Shown here one piece after another: positions 1 through 9,747 of a DNA stretch of 64,000 nt; position 1 is the stretch's first letter; each line of letters opens with the position of its first letter. The notes beneath the pieces were generated by a model, which saw nothing but the letters and a program-made list of their open reading frames with translations, searched no databases and was not told where the DNA came from. The stretch is from an uncultured Schlesneria sp. (GTDB taxonomy: Bacteria; Planctomycetota; Planctomycetia; Planctomycetales; Planctomycetaceae), in the NCBI GenBank assembly GCA_903899985.1, contig CAIULL010000254.1, positions 1 to 64,000 on the forward strand, in the 5' to 3' direction. The position numbers and the translations under genes are program-made.

Positions 1-1
1 C

Positions 2-931
2 GTCAGTGCGGACAATCGTGCGAAAACGATCCTCGCCATGAGCGATCCGACGAGCAAAGCCTCCGACTTTGTTCGACCAGGACACATCAACCCATTGCTG
101 GCAAAAGATGGTGGTGTGTTGCGACGAACGGGTCACACGGAAGCGACGGTCGATTTGATGAGACTTGCCGGCTTGAAACCTGTTGGAGTCCTGATTGAAA
201 TTCTCAGCGAGCAGGGCGGGGGGATGGCTGAGCTTGATGAACTTCGCACCTTGGCCCAGAAATACACGATTCCTCTGATCTCGATCGACCAGATTATTCG
301 TTATCGCCGACGACGGGAACAGTTAGTCACGAGGGAAGTCGAGACTCCCTTTGAAACCCGTGACTATGGAAAATTCAAAGTCATCGCCTACAGCGTCCAA
401 TACGAAGATCAGCAACCGCTGGCGATTGTCTGGGGTGATCTCAGTTCCGTCGCGGCACCGTTGGTGCGTGTCCATTCCTCCTGCTTTACGGGGGACGTGC
501 TCGATTCGCTGCGCTGCGACTGCGGCGATCAACTCCATATGGCGATGCGGATGATTAATGAAGAAGGGACCGGCGCGGTCATCTACCTGCCACAGGAAGG
601 ACGCGGGATCGGACTCTTGGCAAAATTGAAGGCTTATCAGTTGCAGGACCAGGGCTACGACACGGTCGAAGCCAATCACAAACTGGGGTTCAAAGCCGAT
701 TCGCGGGATTACGGAGTTGGCCTGCAGATCCTGAAGGACCTGGGGTTATCATCCGTCAGACTACTGACCAATAACCCGCAGAAGATCAACGCTTTTCCCG
801 GCTTCGATCTGAAGGTTGTGGAACAGATCCCGATCATCGCGCCCCCCGAAAAGCAGCGAGAATTCTATCTCGCGACGAAACGAGACAAGCTCGGGCACAC
901 GCTTCCTGGTGGTACGACCTCAGCGGACTAG
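2..931 (+). CDS. ribBA: RibBA, 3,4-dihydroxy-2-butanone-4-phosphate synthase / GTP cyclohydrolase II (5' end outside window)
   Basis: Bifunctional riboflavin enzyme. The RibB half makes dihydroxybutanone phosphate from ribulose 5-phosphate, and the RibA half opens GTP; both feed lumazine synthesis in the cytosol. The reading frame is open from base 2, and the codons before the first ATG at 38 already encode RibB sequence, so the true start lies upstream of the window. RibB motifs seen are RPGHINPL and GHTEATVDLMRLAG. The GTP cyclohydrolase II half carries the zinc cysteines in SSCFTGDVLDSLRCDCGDQ, then LPQEGRGIGL and LLTNNPQKI, and ends shortly after the usual domain boundary. Nothing suggests degeneration. 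Confidence 0.97.
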   Translation, partial: VSADNRAKTILAMSDPTSKASDFVRPGHINPLLAKDGGVLRRTGHTEATVDLMRLAGLKPVGVLIEILSEQGGGMAELDELRTLAQKYTIPLISIDQIIRYRRRREQLVTREVETPFETRDYGKFKVIAYSVQYEDQQPLAIVWGDLSSVAAPLVRVHSSCFTGDVLDSLRCDCGDQLHMAMRMINEEGTGAVIYLPQEGRGIGLLAKLKAYQLQDQGYDTVEANHKLGFKADSRDYGVGLQILKDLGLSSVRLLTNNPQKINAFPGFDLKVVEQIPIIAPPEKQREFYLATKRDKLGHTLPGGTTSAD

Positions 932-1023
932 TTCTGACAATAGTAGAGACCCTGCAAGAAAAAACTTCGGAAAAACGGAATGAATCGTTTTAGCAGGGCA
1001 ATCGCAGGCGCTTTGCTGCCGAT

Positions 1024-1917
1024 TCAATCTTTTCGTCGTGCGGACCATGATTCACAATCGTAACGTACATTAATCCGGTCGATCGAATGGTTTTCGAGAT
1101 GTTCGGAGAGCTCTTCAAAAAAGGCTGCAAAACGAATCGGGCCTGCAATCGTATTCAGCCGGTTATGGCTTTTCCAAAGCTGTAGAAACCTTTCGCGGGA
1201 CATGGGAATTGTGTGGCTGACGTTTCGCTGAGTCACAACCTTAAAGTCGCCGGTTGATTCCAAAATCCCTTTCCACGGGCGATTCCGATAGGCTTCATCA
1301 AATTCTGGAACATGACGCCTGATCGCCGCATCGGTCCAACTTACGGTGTCGTCTGCCAGTTTGGCTCGATTATTCCACAGGACCGTGAATAGGCAGCCGG
1401 GTTGTAACACCCGACGAATTTCCGGTAACGCTCGCAATGGATCGGCCCAGTGAAACGCCTGGGCCGCAACCGCCCAACGCTGAGAAGCGGGTTCTAATAA
1501 ACTTTGTTCAAACGTCCCAGCCACCCAACGCACGTCAGTGACTTCTGCTCGTGACCGCATTGATTCATTCGGTTCGATCGCGGAAACAACAAATCCGCGT
1601 TCGATCAGCATGCGAGTCATAATGCCCGTTCCGGCACCGAAATCGGCCACAGGATCGCCGGGAGCGAGACAGGCATCGGCGACGAGCATATCGATCAGTT
1701 CATCAGGATAGGCGGGGCGAGACCGTCGATAGGCATCGGCTTGCTCAGTAAAATCTCCTAATTGCACGTGGTCGATCCTCGATATTTTTCGGGCTTCCTG
1801 GATGTCATGATACGGGATTCTCTCGTTACGCCAATGACGAACGCAAGCGACACGCTGGGGATCGCAGGATGAAAGCATTGTCGACTCGTCGCCGCACTCG
1901 TTCTCCCGCGACAACAC
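1024..1917 (-). CDS. Class I SAM-dependent methyltransferase
   Basis: A small soluble methyltransferase; the substrate cannot be read from sequence. SAM-binding motif I is VADFGAGTGIM near residue 90, followed by an acidic post-I position in AIEPNESM, and a FHWADPLRALPEIRRVLQPG segment typical of the UbiE/Methyltransf_11 group. Homologous proteins usually begin close to LGDFTEQADAYRRSRPAYP. The 50 residues before that look unlike a domain, so translation may really start at an in-frame GTG at 1767, which has an AGG about ten bases upstream. It is transcribed away from the HEAT-repeat gene at 2021. The fold is clear; the start is uncertain. Confidence 0.85.
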   Translation of the reverse strand: MLSRENECGDESTMLSSCDPQRVACVRHWRNERIPYHDIQEARKISRIDHVQLGDFTEQADAYRRSRPAYPDELIDMLVADACLAPGDPVADFGAGTGIMTRMLIERGFVVSAIEPNESMRSRAEVTDVRWVAGTFEQSLLEPASQRWAVAAQAFHWADPLRALPEIRRVLQPGCLFTVLWNNRAKLADDTVSWTDAAIRRHVPEFDEAYRNRPWKGILESTGDFKVVTQRNVSHTIPMSRERFLQLWKSHNRLNTIAGPIRFAAFFEELSEHLENHSIDRINVRYDCESWSARRKD

Positions 1918-2020
1918 TTCGCTTCACCCCGATGACTTGACAGAAAGTTTGCTATGCGACACCAGACGCGTTAGCCTTTTAGCCCCGTCCAACATTTGAC
2001 CAATTCTAAGGGCAAACACC

Positions 2021-4072
2021 ATGAGATCTGCGACAGGCGGTAATCTGGGTGAACGAATTCACAGCCTGATGTCAGGCTTTCTTCAACGGAAGCTGACTTC
2101 TTTCGGTCGATTTCCCGGACCAGTGCACGTGATTGTCAGGATGATTGTCGGCGGCCTGATACTGTTCGCGATGAGTGCGAATTCACCACTTAACGCTCAG
2201 CAAACGCAGCCTCAAAAGAACGATGATGCGGACGCACTAAAGAAGGATGGCGGAAGACAGATCGATTCAAAGAGGTTCGTCGCACAACTGACGCCGAAAC
2301 TGAGCGTTGAGTTAATCGCCGTAACGATGCCGGAATTTACCGAAGAGACTGATGATTCCAAGCCAGGGGATGCCGCTCATCACCAGTGGTGGCAGCCAGA
2401 CGGGACGCCACTGGAAGTCGCTCCTGCGGCACCAGCCGGTAAGAAAATCTCGTTACGCGCGACGCGTGGCAGCGAATTGATTCGCGAGTTTCTCATTCGG
2501 ATTGAAGGACTGGATCATCCGCATTCGCTCTGGGGTGCGACGGGTCGTGGCGGTGGTTTTGTTGATGAGGGAAAAGATTCTGCTAAGGAACCCGTGGTTC
2601 TCAGGCTGACTGAAAAAGGGGAGACCGCAGCACGAACTACGGACGTCGTGATCGCGTTGGCTCACGAGGCGTGGGGACCAATCCAGAAGCTGAGTCCCGA
2701 TGCCAGACCCATTAATGCGATTGAACCGCCAGAAAGTTATGGTTTCCTTTACGAGGAATTTCAACTGCGACGCTTCAAAGATGGCTATCGACGCACCGGT
2801 TTCTGGTTCAATCCGCTTGCCGATTCCTGTGGACCGATCATGGACTTCCGAATCGAAGGGTTCGATCAGGATGGTGACTCTCTGGCCTGCAATATTCATT
2901 CGCCGCGATACCCATCCACGACCAATTATTACCCGTTCACGGCCACATTTCAGGACCAACCAAAGCCAGTTGCGCGCGTCGAATACAAGCTTCGACCGTT
3001 TCGGCATAAGGTGACTTTCAAGAATGTCTCGCTCGTATCGAGCCGTGACACAACGGTTAAAATTGAAGCGGCGACTCTTGAGGAAAACATGCGAGCGTGG
3101 CCGGGCAAATCCGCCCCACACATGCCCGACGAGTTCGACCAGGGATTCACCGACGCCCGTGGCGCCCTGAATGACATGACCATGTTACAGGTTACTAACA
3201 TGCCATTTCGCGATGTGCTCGATTACCTCGAGGACCTTCATCACATTAAGATCGAACTCAGCGAGGGGGCAAAGGAATTTCATCAGGATCTCGATACCAA
3301 AGTGGTGACGCTCAATTCAAAGCACCAATCGCTAAAAGACGCCGTTATATTGCTTCTCCATCCATTCAAACTGAGTTATCTCGTTGAGGATGGAAAACTC
3401 GTTATCGCAACGCCACTTGAGGTTCGACAGCGAGGTGCCGAACTGCCGCTTAACTTCAACCAGATCCTGGTCCAGTTGTCCGACTACCCGACGGTAAAAT
3501 GGGAGGGTATTCTACGGGGCGAGATCAATGACGTGGATGCCAAAACGATCTCGAAACTCGAAGCCGCAATCCTTGACGAGGATCCCATCATTCAACGGCA
3601 AGCGGCAAACGCATTGTACGCTGTCGCCAAGTCGGCCAAATCGGCGATACCCCACCTTAAAAAGTTAACAACATCGAACGACTGGCAATTACGCCGCGCG
3701 GCCTATTGGGCGCTGGCAGCCATCGGAAGTGATGACTTGAGTACGCTTCCGATGCTCATCGAAGCCTACCCAAAGGATGAGGTTGTTCAACACGACTTGG
3801 CCGGGTTAATTCGCGAATTCCCTGAACGAGAAGTCGCTGTGGAATTGGAAAAGTATTATCCCACCGGTTCACCAAGTCTTCGTATTGCGTTACTCCAAGG
3901 CATTCATGGAAGGGCCAAGTCGGCCGAAAAACTGGTCCTGCTTGGCTTGTCCGATGCCGAAGAACGGATACGTCAATTCAGCTTTCATTTGGCAAAAGAA
4001 CTCGAAAAGTCGGACACGGTTGAGGAAGCGATTCGGAACTATTCCAAGAGTGAGGGTGTACCCATCAAATGA
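2021..4072 (+). CDS. Exported STN-like and HEAT-repeat protein of unknown function
   Basis: 683 residues. The N-terminus has a basic stretch, then a hydrophobic segment at about residues 38-55 ending near an ANSPLNAQ cleavage-like site, so the protein is probably exported or anchored. Residues 60-370 show no family I recognise. Residues about 384-474 (VTNMPFRDVLDYLEDLH to KLVIATPLEV) resemble an STN/secretin-N-like small domain, which planctomycete proteins often carry. Residues about 510-683 form helical HEAT-like repeats (RQAANALYAVAKSAKSAIPHL, RRAAYWALAAIG). AAGGG at -12 supports the start at 2021; an internal Met at residue 41 is an alternative. A scaffold or envelope role is inference. 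Confidence 0.7.
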   Translation: MRSATGGNLGERIHSLMSGFLQRKLTSFGRFPGPVHVIVRMIVGGLILFAMSANSPLNAQQTQPQKNDDADALKKDGGRQIDSKRFVAQLTPKLSVELIAVTMPEFTEETDDSKPGDAAHHQWWQPDGTPLEVAPAAPAGKKISLRATRGSELIREFLIRIEGLDHPHSLWGATGRGGGFVDEGKDSAKEPVVLRLTEKGETAARTTDVVIALAHEAWGPIQKLSPDARPINAIEPPESYGFLYEEFQLRRFKDGYRRTGFWFNPLADSCGPIMDFRIEGFDQDGDSLACNIHSPRYPSTTNYYPFTATFQDQPKPVARVEYKLRPFRHKVTFKNVSLVSSRDTTVKIEAATLEENMRAWPGKSAPHMPDEFDQGFTDARGALNDMTMLQVTNMPFRDVLDYLEDLHHIKIELSEGAKEFHQDLDTKVVTLNSKHQSLKDAVILLLHPFKLSYLVEDGKLVIATPLEVRQRGAELPLNFNQILVQLSDYPTVKWEGILRGEINDVDAKTISKLEAAILDEDPIIQRQAANALYAVAKSAKSAIPHLKKLTTSNDWQLRRAAYWALAAIGSDDLSTLPMLIEAYPKDEVVQHDLAGLIREFPEREVAVELEKYYPTGSPSLRIALLQGIHGRAKSAEKLVLLGLSDAEERIRQFSFHLAKELEKSDTVEEAIRNYSKSEGVPIK

Positions 4073-4149
4073 CGAGTTCGAGGGCGGGCCGAAGCGGCAG
4101 AAAGTCGCAATGAGAGCGCAGTGAGTAGAGAATACGGCAAGAGTCCGAG

Positions 4150-4470
4150 GGCTGACGCACCTCGGCTCGCCTCGATCTACGCGAGAATGATAGCGCTATT
4201 CTGAACCCATTATCTGACGCGCGTGAACCGGCTGTGCCGGACGGCTCGCTTCGGTTAACGCGCGAACGATATCACTATTCTGCCCCCGTGATCCCACCAC
4301 GCGGATAAAACGGTGATGCCGGACAGCTCGCCTCGATCAACGCGCGAACGAAGTTCCTACTCTGAACCCGTTATCCCACGCGCATAAACCGGCTATGGCG
4401 GATGGATCGCTTCGTTCAACGCGCGAACGATTTTCTATTCTAATCCCGTCGTCCGACGCGCGTGAAAACT
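4150..4470. repeat. Degenerate ~80-bp tandem repeat, about four copies
   Basis: The 398-base gap between two convergent genes is mostly a direct repeat with a period of about 80 bases. Each unit carries CTATTCTGAACCC or a close variant (at about 4195, 4275, 4355 and 4435), then a GACGCGCGTGAACCGGC-like stretch, then CTCGCCTCG or CTCGCTTCG, then ACGCGCGAACGA. Copies differ by roughly a fifth of positions by eye. No continuous ORF on either strand explains it. Confidence 0.8.
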
Positions 4471-5508
4471 TTAGGCCAAACCTCGGCGTTTTAGTTCGGC
4501 GACGACGGCTTGGACGATGGTGGAAACTTCCTTCGGATTGCTTGATCCGCCGATTCCGGTGGGGCAGCCGCTGATCGGTTCGTCGGTGAAGCCATGCTGC
4601 GAGAGCATGCATTGCAGCTTGTTGGCCAGTGTTGCCAGATCGGCCTGTTGATCATCGGACAGTGGTTGTCGGCCGACCCCTGTGTCGAAACCACGCAGAC
4701 GGACTGCCGTTCGGAATCCGTCGGGGAACTCGGCCGAAAAGAGCATCGCATCGAATAGAGTGACGATGTCGTATTGCAGCGATCTCGCTTCATCGATCCG
4801 ATAGGCGACCGTCAGGTCGTAAAGTTTGCGAGTCAATTCGGGGACGACACCCGAGCTCGCGTTTGTTCCGCCGTCGCAACCGATTAACAGCATCGGCATC
4901 AGCGCCGCGTCCCAACCGGTGAGGAAGCTGAAGTCTGGTCGCGAGGGTCGAACCGCTTGAATCATGCGGATCATGTTCGGGATGTCACCCGATGAATCTT
5001 TGATCCCGACCACTTTCGGACATTCTTCGGCGAGTCGTTTGACAGTTGGAACGTCGATCGGGCTGGCGAACATCGGGATGTTGTACAGCGTCACATCAAT
5101 CGGAGTGTTGTCGGCAATCTCTTTGAAGTAGGCGTAAACCGCTCGCGGGCTGAGCTTGTAGTAATACGGTGCGACGATGGCGACGGCCGTCGCCCCCATC
5201 TCATAATATTTTTCGCAGGCACGTACGGTTTCTTTGACGTTGGCTTCGGCGGCACCGGCCAGGACCGGAACACGGCCTCGAACCTGGTGACAGATGATCT
5301 CCATGATCCGAATACGTTCTTCGACCGTGAAACGAGTGAACTCACCGGTTGAACCGTTCGGATAGAGACCATGCACACCCTTGGCGATCAGCCAGTCGAC
5401 ATACCGCCGCAGTTCGCTCTCGTGGATCTCGCCCTTGGCGTTGAGAGGAACGATATTGGGTGTATAGATGCCTTGCAGTTTGCCGCGTGGTGGCATGGGA
5501 GAGCTCAT
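4471..5508 (-). CDS. DapA / N-acetylneuraminate lyase family protein
   Basis: Class I Schiff-base aldolase or lyase of the dihydrodipicolinate synthase superfamily, cytosolic TIM barrel. The pyruvate-binding GSTGE is at residues 52-56, the catalytic tyrosine in LYNIP at 142, and the Schiff-base lysine in [10 protein letters not shown] at 170. At 345 residues it is about 45 longer than typical DapA; the extra part is a C-terminal tail containing [13 protein letters not shown]. No lysine-pathway gene is adjacent, so a sugar-acid or sialic-acid-type substrate is as likely as lysine synthesis. An ATG at 5496 is an alternative start. Family is sure, substrate is not. Confidence 0.9.
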   Translation of the reverse strand: MSSPMPPRGKLQGIYTPNIVPLNAKGEIHESELRRYVDWLIAKGVHGLYPNGSTGEFTRFTVEERIRIMEIICHQVRGRVPVLAGAAEANVKETVRACEKYYEMGATAVAIVAPYYYKLSPRAVYAYFKEIADNTPIDVTLYNIPMFASPIDVPTVKRLAEECPKVVGIKDSSGDIPNMIRMIQAVRPSRPDFSFLTGWDAALMPMLLIGCDGGTNASSGVVPELTRKLYDLTVAYRIDEARSLQYDIVTLFDAMLFSAEFPDGFRTAVRLRGFDTGVGRQPLSDDQQADLATLANKLQCMLSQHGFTDEPISGCPTGIGGSSNPKEVSTIVQAVVAELKRRGLA

Positions 5509-5762
5509 AGTTTGTCAATTTGGCGAGTTTTGGAAGTTTCTGTCGATCGGGGTGAATTTACCGTTTTCTAGCGCAACGTTCACCTTCGACACCGTCGAAT
5601 TTTAAGATCGGTCCTACAAGAGACGATTCGCCAGTAGTTTCCGTGGTCGACATCACAATGGCTGCGACCAGTACGAACGAAAGCGTAAAGTCCAAATTTT
5701 CACTGCGAAAACTGAAACAGGATCGGTGCCAACATCAGTCCCATAGGTCTCATGTGTCGCAT

Positions 5763-5790
5763 AAGTCCCATCACCCGCGCGATGGGACTT
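5763..5790. terminator. Perfect 10-bp hairpin with ATAAGTCCCAT repeat motif
   Basis: AAGTCCCATC (5763-5772) pairs perfectly with GATGGGACTT (5781-5790) across an 8-base loop, just downstream of the histidine kinase gene read on the minus strand. There is no T-run, so it may be a dispersed repeat rather than a true terminator. An imperfect second copy (AGTCCCATAGG) lies near 5737. The rest of 5509-5762 shows nothing else. Confidence 0.55.
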
Positions 5791-5805
5791 AACCGAAACG
5801 GACCG

Positions 5806-6537
5806 CTAAGAAGAGAGGGGCCAGACGATCTTTACAGTTGTCGGCCCGGAAGGTGACGACTGAATTTCAATCTGACCAGAATGTTGATCGATAATTCGCC
5901 AGCATTTTGGCAATCCGAAACCCAGCCCGCGGCCCGCTTGTCTTCCCGAAAAGAAGGGATCAAAGGCGTGTTCCCTTTCGTCGTCTCGAAATCCGACGCC
6001 CCGGTCGGTCAATTCGATGAAGGCCTTTTCCGCATCCGCCGTTGCTGAGATTTGAATTTCGCCGCCGCCGGGCTGCAAAGCTTGAAGAGCGTTTCGAAGC
6101 AATTCGCTCAGGACGATCGATAATTGGGTCGGGTCTGCCTTAAGCACGATCGATTCAGGGATCTGCATGGAAACCGTTGAGCACCCGTTTTCTAAATCGG
6201 CTTTGTGTTTGGTCACGACTCGGTCAACAACTTCTGCCAGGTTGATGACCTGAAACTCAGGGCAGGGGGGGCGTCCGAACAGCATCGTATCGCCGATCAT
6301 GTCACGGATGCGGTAAGCCTGAGCCCCGATCGACATCAGCATCTGGCGTTTTTGAGGATCGGTCTCGTCTTTCAACAACATCTGAGCGCGGCCAATAATG
6401 GTGGCCAGAGGGTTGTTGATTTCATGCCCGGCACCAGCCGCGAATTCCGCCAGGGCTTCGAGTTTGCTTCGATCCGGCGAAACAATAAAACTCACGTCAG
6501 GGCGTGAGTCAGAGCAACCGTCAGTTGTGTCTGGCAT
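5806..6537 (-). CDS. Soluble sensor-less histidine kinase
   Basis: 243-residue HisKA plus HATPase_c kinase without a transmembrane or recognisable sensor domain. The phospho-acceptor is His38 in GHEINNPLA, the N-box asparagine is N149 in ELLRNALQAL, the G1 box is DRGVGF (178-183) and the G2 box GRGLGFGL (202-209). Kinases with this short N-terminus usually receive their signal from a partner protein. The response regulator at 6810-7388 lies upstream on the same strand and is a plausible partner, but a strong terminator separates them, so co-transcription is unlikely. All ATP-binding motifs look intact. Confidence 0.92.
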   Translation of the reverse strand: MPDTTDGCSDSRPDVSFIVSPDRSKLEALAEFAAGAGHEINNPLATIIGRAQMLLKDETDPQKRQMLMSIGAQAYRIRDMIGDTMLFGRPPCPEFQVINLAEVVDRVVTKHKADLENGCSTVSMQIPESIVLKADPTQLSIVLSELLRNALQALQPGGGEIQISATADAEKAFIELTDRGVGFRDDEREHAFDPFFSGRQAGRGLGFGLPKCWRIIDQHSGQIEIQSSPSGPTTVKIVWPLSS

Positions 6538-6749
6538 AGTACCAATGCCTTGTTGATAATCTCAATTCGATACAACGTGACCCGCAGAGACCGATATGTA
6601 ACGATGTTCTTTCCGCCAAAGTACAGTTGTTTTTGCAAAACAAGAATGACGAACCGCAAGCTGGTGGCATGGGCTTTTGCCCGTGCAGCACGACATTGTG
6701 AGCGTGGAAGCCCGTAACTACAATAACGGACGACCGTTTTGCGAGCACG

Positions 6750-6781
6750 AAAAAGCCCGATGGGTTGCCATCGGGCTTTTT
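6750..6781 (-). terminator. Rho-independent terminator of the response regulator gene
   Basis: AAAAAGCCCGATGG (6750-6763) pairs with CCATCGGGCTTTTT (6768-6781) over a 4-base loop. The A-run on one side and T-run on the other make it usable in both directions. It sits 29 bases past the stop of the minus-strand response regulator. The remainder of 6538-6809 holds a small GGGCTTTTGCCC hairpin near 6670 and no gene. Confidence 0.85.
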
Positions 6782-6809
6782 TGTTAGTTTATTGGGGATT
6801 CCGGTGTAT

Positions 6810-7388
6810 TCACGCTTCGACCGGTTCGACGTCGAGAAGTTTGCACATGCGTTCGACGAGCGATTCGATTTCGAACGGTTTTTGCATGAAATCGTTGGCA
6901 CCTGATGCTTTCAGGTCCGCGATTTTGTCCTGCTCGACCATGCCGCTGATGCAGATGATCTGAGTCCCGTCGAGAGCGGAATCCATCCGTACTCGCTGAC
7001 AGACTTCTTTCCCGTTGATATCTGGTAGCATGACATCCAGGACAATGATGTCAGGTCTGTATTCTTTGACCATCATTCCGGCGTCGAAACCGTTGTTCGC
7101 GACGCGGACTTCGAATCGACCGTCTGCTTCGAGCGCGTCCCGGATCAATTCGACCAGTTCTTCGTCATCGTCGACGATCAATGCTTTACGGCGACCACTT
7201 TCCAGTGCGTCGGTCGGAATGCCGTTTTCTTTCATGAACCGATAAAGGATGTCTCGCGGAATACGGCGGAAACGAGATCCAGGTACGCGAAACCCACGAA
7301 GCTGCCCCGAGTCAAAGCAACGTATGATCGTTTGCTGACTGACTTTGCAGATCTTGGCGGCTTCGCCCGTTGTAAAGACGGTTTTCAT
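6810..7388 (-). CDS. Response regulator with N-terminal excisionase/MerR-type HTH and C-terminal receiver domain
   Basis: 192 residues from the ATG at 7386-7388, chosen because GGAGGAG lies about 8 bases upstream; a longer frame to 7460 lacks such a site. Residues 4-50 (FTTGEAAKICKVSQQTIIRC to RFRRIPRDILYRFM) match the excisionase/MerR-like DNA-binding fold. Residues 68-185 are a complete receiver: acidic pocket DDD at 73-75, phospho-acceptor D118 in IIVLDVMLP, S148 in CISGM, and K170 in MQKPFE. The order HTH then REC reverses the common layout. It probably binds DNA and answers a histidine kinase, perhaps the one at 5806-6537. Confidence 0.9.
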   Translation of the reverse strand: MKTVFTTGEAAKICKVSQQTIIRCFDSGQLRGFRVPGSRFRRIPRDILYRFMKENGIPTDALESGRRKALIVDDDEELVELIRDALEADGRFEVRVANNGFDAGMMVKEYRPDIIVLDVMLPDINGKEVCQRVRMDSALDGTQIICISGMVEQDKIADLKASGANDFMQKPFEIESLVERMCKLLDVEPVEA

Positions 7389-7710
7389 ACGGCAGCTCCT
7401 CCATCCTTTGCAGGGGCGCACCCGCGGAATCCCCCCACGGGCTGAAAGACGATCCCGCAATCGTGCGACATCGTTCTTTCACAGTTTTCCGAACTTGAAG
7501 GCAGCGAATTTGCAATCCGTCAATTCGCCAGATCACCATCCACTATGCCGAGACTTCGTCAACCACGGCATCGGTTGATAGTGCGGAACCTTCCGAATCT
7601 TCCGTGCGTACCGATTGTAACCATTCTGACAAATCGGTCAACGTTCGTTTGCCTGTTTATAACTCCAGGTAGGAAAACTCAACCAAGATTACCCAATGGC
7701 TCAGGGCGCA
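7389..7710. other. Intergenic region between mnmG and the response regulator
   Basis: 322 bases between two minus-strand genes. I see no hairpin with a T-run, no RNA gene and no ORF with a credible ribosome-binding site. It presumably holds the promoter of the response regulator, but no clear -35/-10 pair stood out. Confidence 0.5.
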
Positions 7711-9573
7711 TCAAATGTCACTGGCGAGCCGGTCTGGCTCTTTTAGGTAGAGCAGAAGGATCGTGAGGTCAGCAGGAGTAATTCCGCTGATTCGACTGGC
7801 TTGACCCAGGTCAGCGGGACGAACTTTCGTCAGTTTCTCTTTGGCTTCGCGACGTAACTGTGCGACAGCTTGAAAGTTAAACGATTCTGGAATACGCACA
7901 AATTGAATTTTATGTTGCCGTTCGATATCGGCTGTCTGGCGACGGATATAACCCGCATACTTGGTTTCAATCTCCACTTGCTGTTTCGCAAGGACTCCGA
8001 TCGTCAACCCGGCCAATTCAGATGACATCGACTCCAGTTCAGTCCAGGTAATTTCTGGACGACGCAGCCATTCCTCAAATGTCGCACCCTGGTGTCTAAG
8101 TTGCTCAATCAATTCAGAAGCGCGAGCAATATCTGCTTCATGTTTTTCAAATTGTTGCCAGCGGTGGTCGGAAACAAGACCAATGCGGCGACCAACCGGG
8201 GTCAGGCGTCGATCCGCATTGTCCTGTCTCAACAGCAATCGGTATTCGGATCGCGATGTGAACATCCGATACGGCTCATCGACACCTTTGGTAACCAGGT
8301 CATCGATCAGCACCCCCAGATATCCCTGGCTGCGATCGATGACTAACGGTGGCTGCTTCGCCAATTTCAATGCCGCGTTGATCCCGGCAAGTAGTCCCTG
8401 GCCGGCCGCCTCCTCATAACCGGTCGTCCCATTGATCTGACCCGCGAAATAAAGCCCTTCAACACGCTTTGTTTCCAATGACGTTTTTAGTTGAGTCGGA
8501 GGGGCGAAGTCGTATTCGACCGCGTAGCCGTACCGCATGATTTCGGCTCGTTCGAGTCCCTTGATCGAACGGACCAGTTCATCTTGAACGTCCCTCGGCA
8601 GACTCGTCGAGATTCCATTGCAGTAGTACTCCCACGTATTTCGCCCTTCAGGTTCAAGAAAAATGTGGTGAGATGACTTATCTGAGAATCGAACGACCTT
8701 ATCTTCAATTGACGGACAGTATCTCGGACCAGTGGACTGGATCTGGCCACTGTACATCGGCGCACGATGAAGATTCGCTCGAATCAGTTCGTGAACGTGC
8801 TCGTTTGTTTCCGTCAACCAGCACGGCATTTGTGTCTGCGAAAGCTGGCTCGTTAAAAACGAAAACGGCTGTGGATCGGGGTCACCCGGCTGTTCGGCGC
8901 AGGCGGAAAAATCGATTGTCCGTCCGTTCAGACGACAAGGGGTTCCCGTCTTGAATCGTTGTAATTCAAAGCCAAGTCCCCTGAGGCAATCGGACAATGT
9001 TCCCGTCGTTCCATCGCCAGCTCGGCCTCCTGCCGTCTTAGCCTCACCGGTATGCATGATCGCCTGAAGGAATGTCCCTGTGGTGATCACGACTGCACGA
9101 CAGCGATATAAACCTCCGCCACGAACGCGGACACCGGAAACTCTATTCACCGCTTCGTCGCTCGACGAACCATCACCTTCAACGAGGATTTCCTCAACCA
9201 ATTCCTGCCGCAACGTGAGTCCTGGCTGGGCTTCAATCCGATATTTCATTTCGAACTGATAGGCTTTTTTATCGGCCTGGGCGCGGGGGCTGTGCATCGC
9301 CGCCCCTTTGCTTCGATTAAGCATGCGAAACTGAATTCCGGTCGCATCAATCACCCGGCCCATTTCACCGCCGAGCGCATCAATCTCGCGAACGATCTGC
9401 CCCTTGGCGACACCACCGATCGCGGGGTTGCAACTCATTTGCCCCACGCTGTCGCAGTTCATTGTCAGCAGGACAGTTCTGGCTCCAAGTCGCGCTGCGG
9501 CGAGCGCAGCCTCACAGCCAGCGTGCCCCGCTCCAATCACAGCCACATCGAAATCGTAGAAGCTTGTTTTCAT
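7711..9573 (-). CDS. mnmG: MnmG (GidA), tRNA uridine-5-carboxymethylaminomethyl modification enzyme
   Basis: FAD-dependent subunit that, with MnmE, modifies the wobble uridine (U34) of several tRNAs. 620 residues matches the family. The FAD-binding [17 protein letters not shown] is at residues 14-30, followed by [12 protein letters not shown] and [10 protein letters not shown], then [16 protein letters not shown]; the C-terminus carries the conserved IPESFNFQ and [18 protein letters not shown] segments. No mnmE gene is seen nearby, and tilS, another tRNA-modifying gene, lies far away at 62948. The ribosome-binding site is weak, but the residues right after the start fit the family. Confidence 0.97.
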   Translation of the reverse strand: MKTSFYDFDVAVIGAGHAGCEAALAAARLGARTVLLTMNCDSVGQMSCNPAIGGVAKGQIVREIDALGGEMGRVIDATGIQFRMLNRSKGAAMHSPRAQADKKAYQFEMKYRIEAQPGLTLRQELVEEILVEGDGSSSDEAVNRVSGVRVRGGGLYRCRAVVITTGTFLQAIMHTGEAKTAGGRAGDGTTGTLSDCLRGLGFELQRFKTGTPCRLNGRTIDFSACAEQPGDPDPQPFSFLTSQLSQTQMPCWLTETNEHVHELIRANLHRAPMYSGQIQSTGPRYCPSIEDKVVRFSDKSSHHIFLEPEGRNTWEYYCNGISTSLPRDVQDELVRSIKGLERAEIMRYGYAVEYDFAPPTQLKTSLETKRVEGLYFAGQINGTTGYEEAAGQGLLAGINAALKLAKQPPLVIDRSQGYLGVLIDDLVTKGVDEPYRMFTSRSEYRLLLRQDNADRRLTPVGRRIGLVSDHRWQQFEKHEADIARASELIEQLRHQGATFEEWLRRPEITWTELESMSSELAGLTIGVLAKQQVEIETKYAGYIRRQTADIERQHKIQFVRIPESFNFQAVAQLRREAKEKLTKVRPADLGQASRISGITPADLTILLLYLKEPDRLASDI

Positions 9574-9747
9574 TCGAGCAGATTACCAAATTTGTCACAG
9601 GACTTCAGCATGCGACATCGTTTTTGGGCGAGCTAGCCGACGCGGTGTAAACGAGTTAAATTATCGCCAGACGGAAATGACCGAGTTTCCGCTACCACAC
9701 TTCATCTCGGTTCCCACACTCGATCATCAACCAAGAAGGATCGACTC

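Noticed and set aside
323-679. Antisense frame within ribBA
   Set aside because: Shadow of a strongly conserved gene; no ribosome-binding site or protein-like motif.
4150-4470. Possible CRISPR array
   Set aside because: The unit is about 80 bases with degenerate copies and no constant repeat alternating with unique spacers; no cas gene is near.
5806-7388. Histidine kinase and response regulator as one operon
   Set aside because: A 14-bp-stem terminator with T-run lies between them, so they are more likely separate transcripts.
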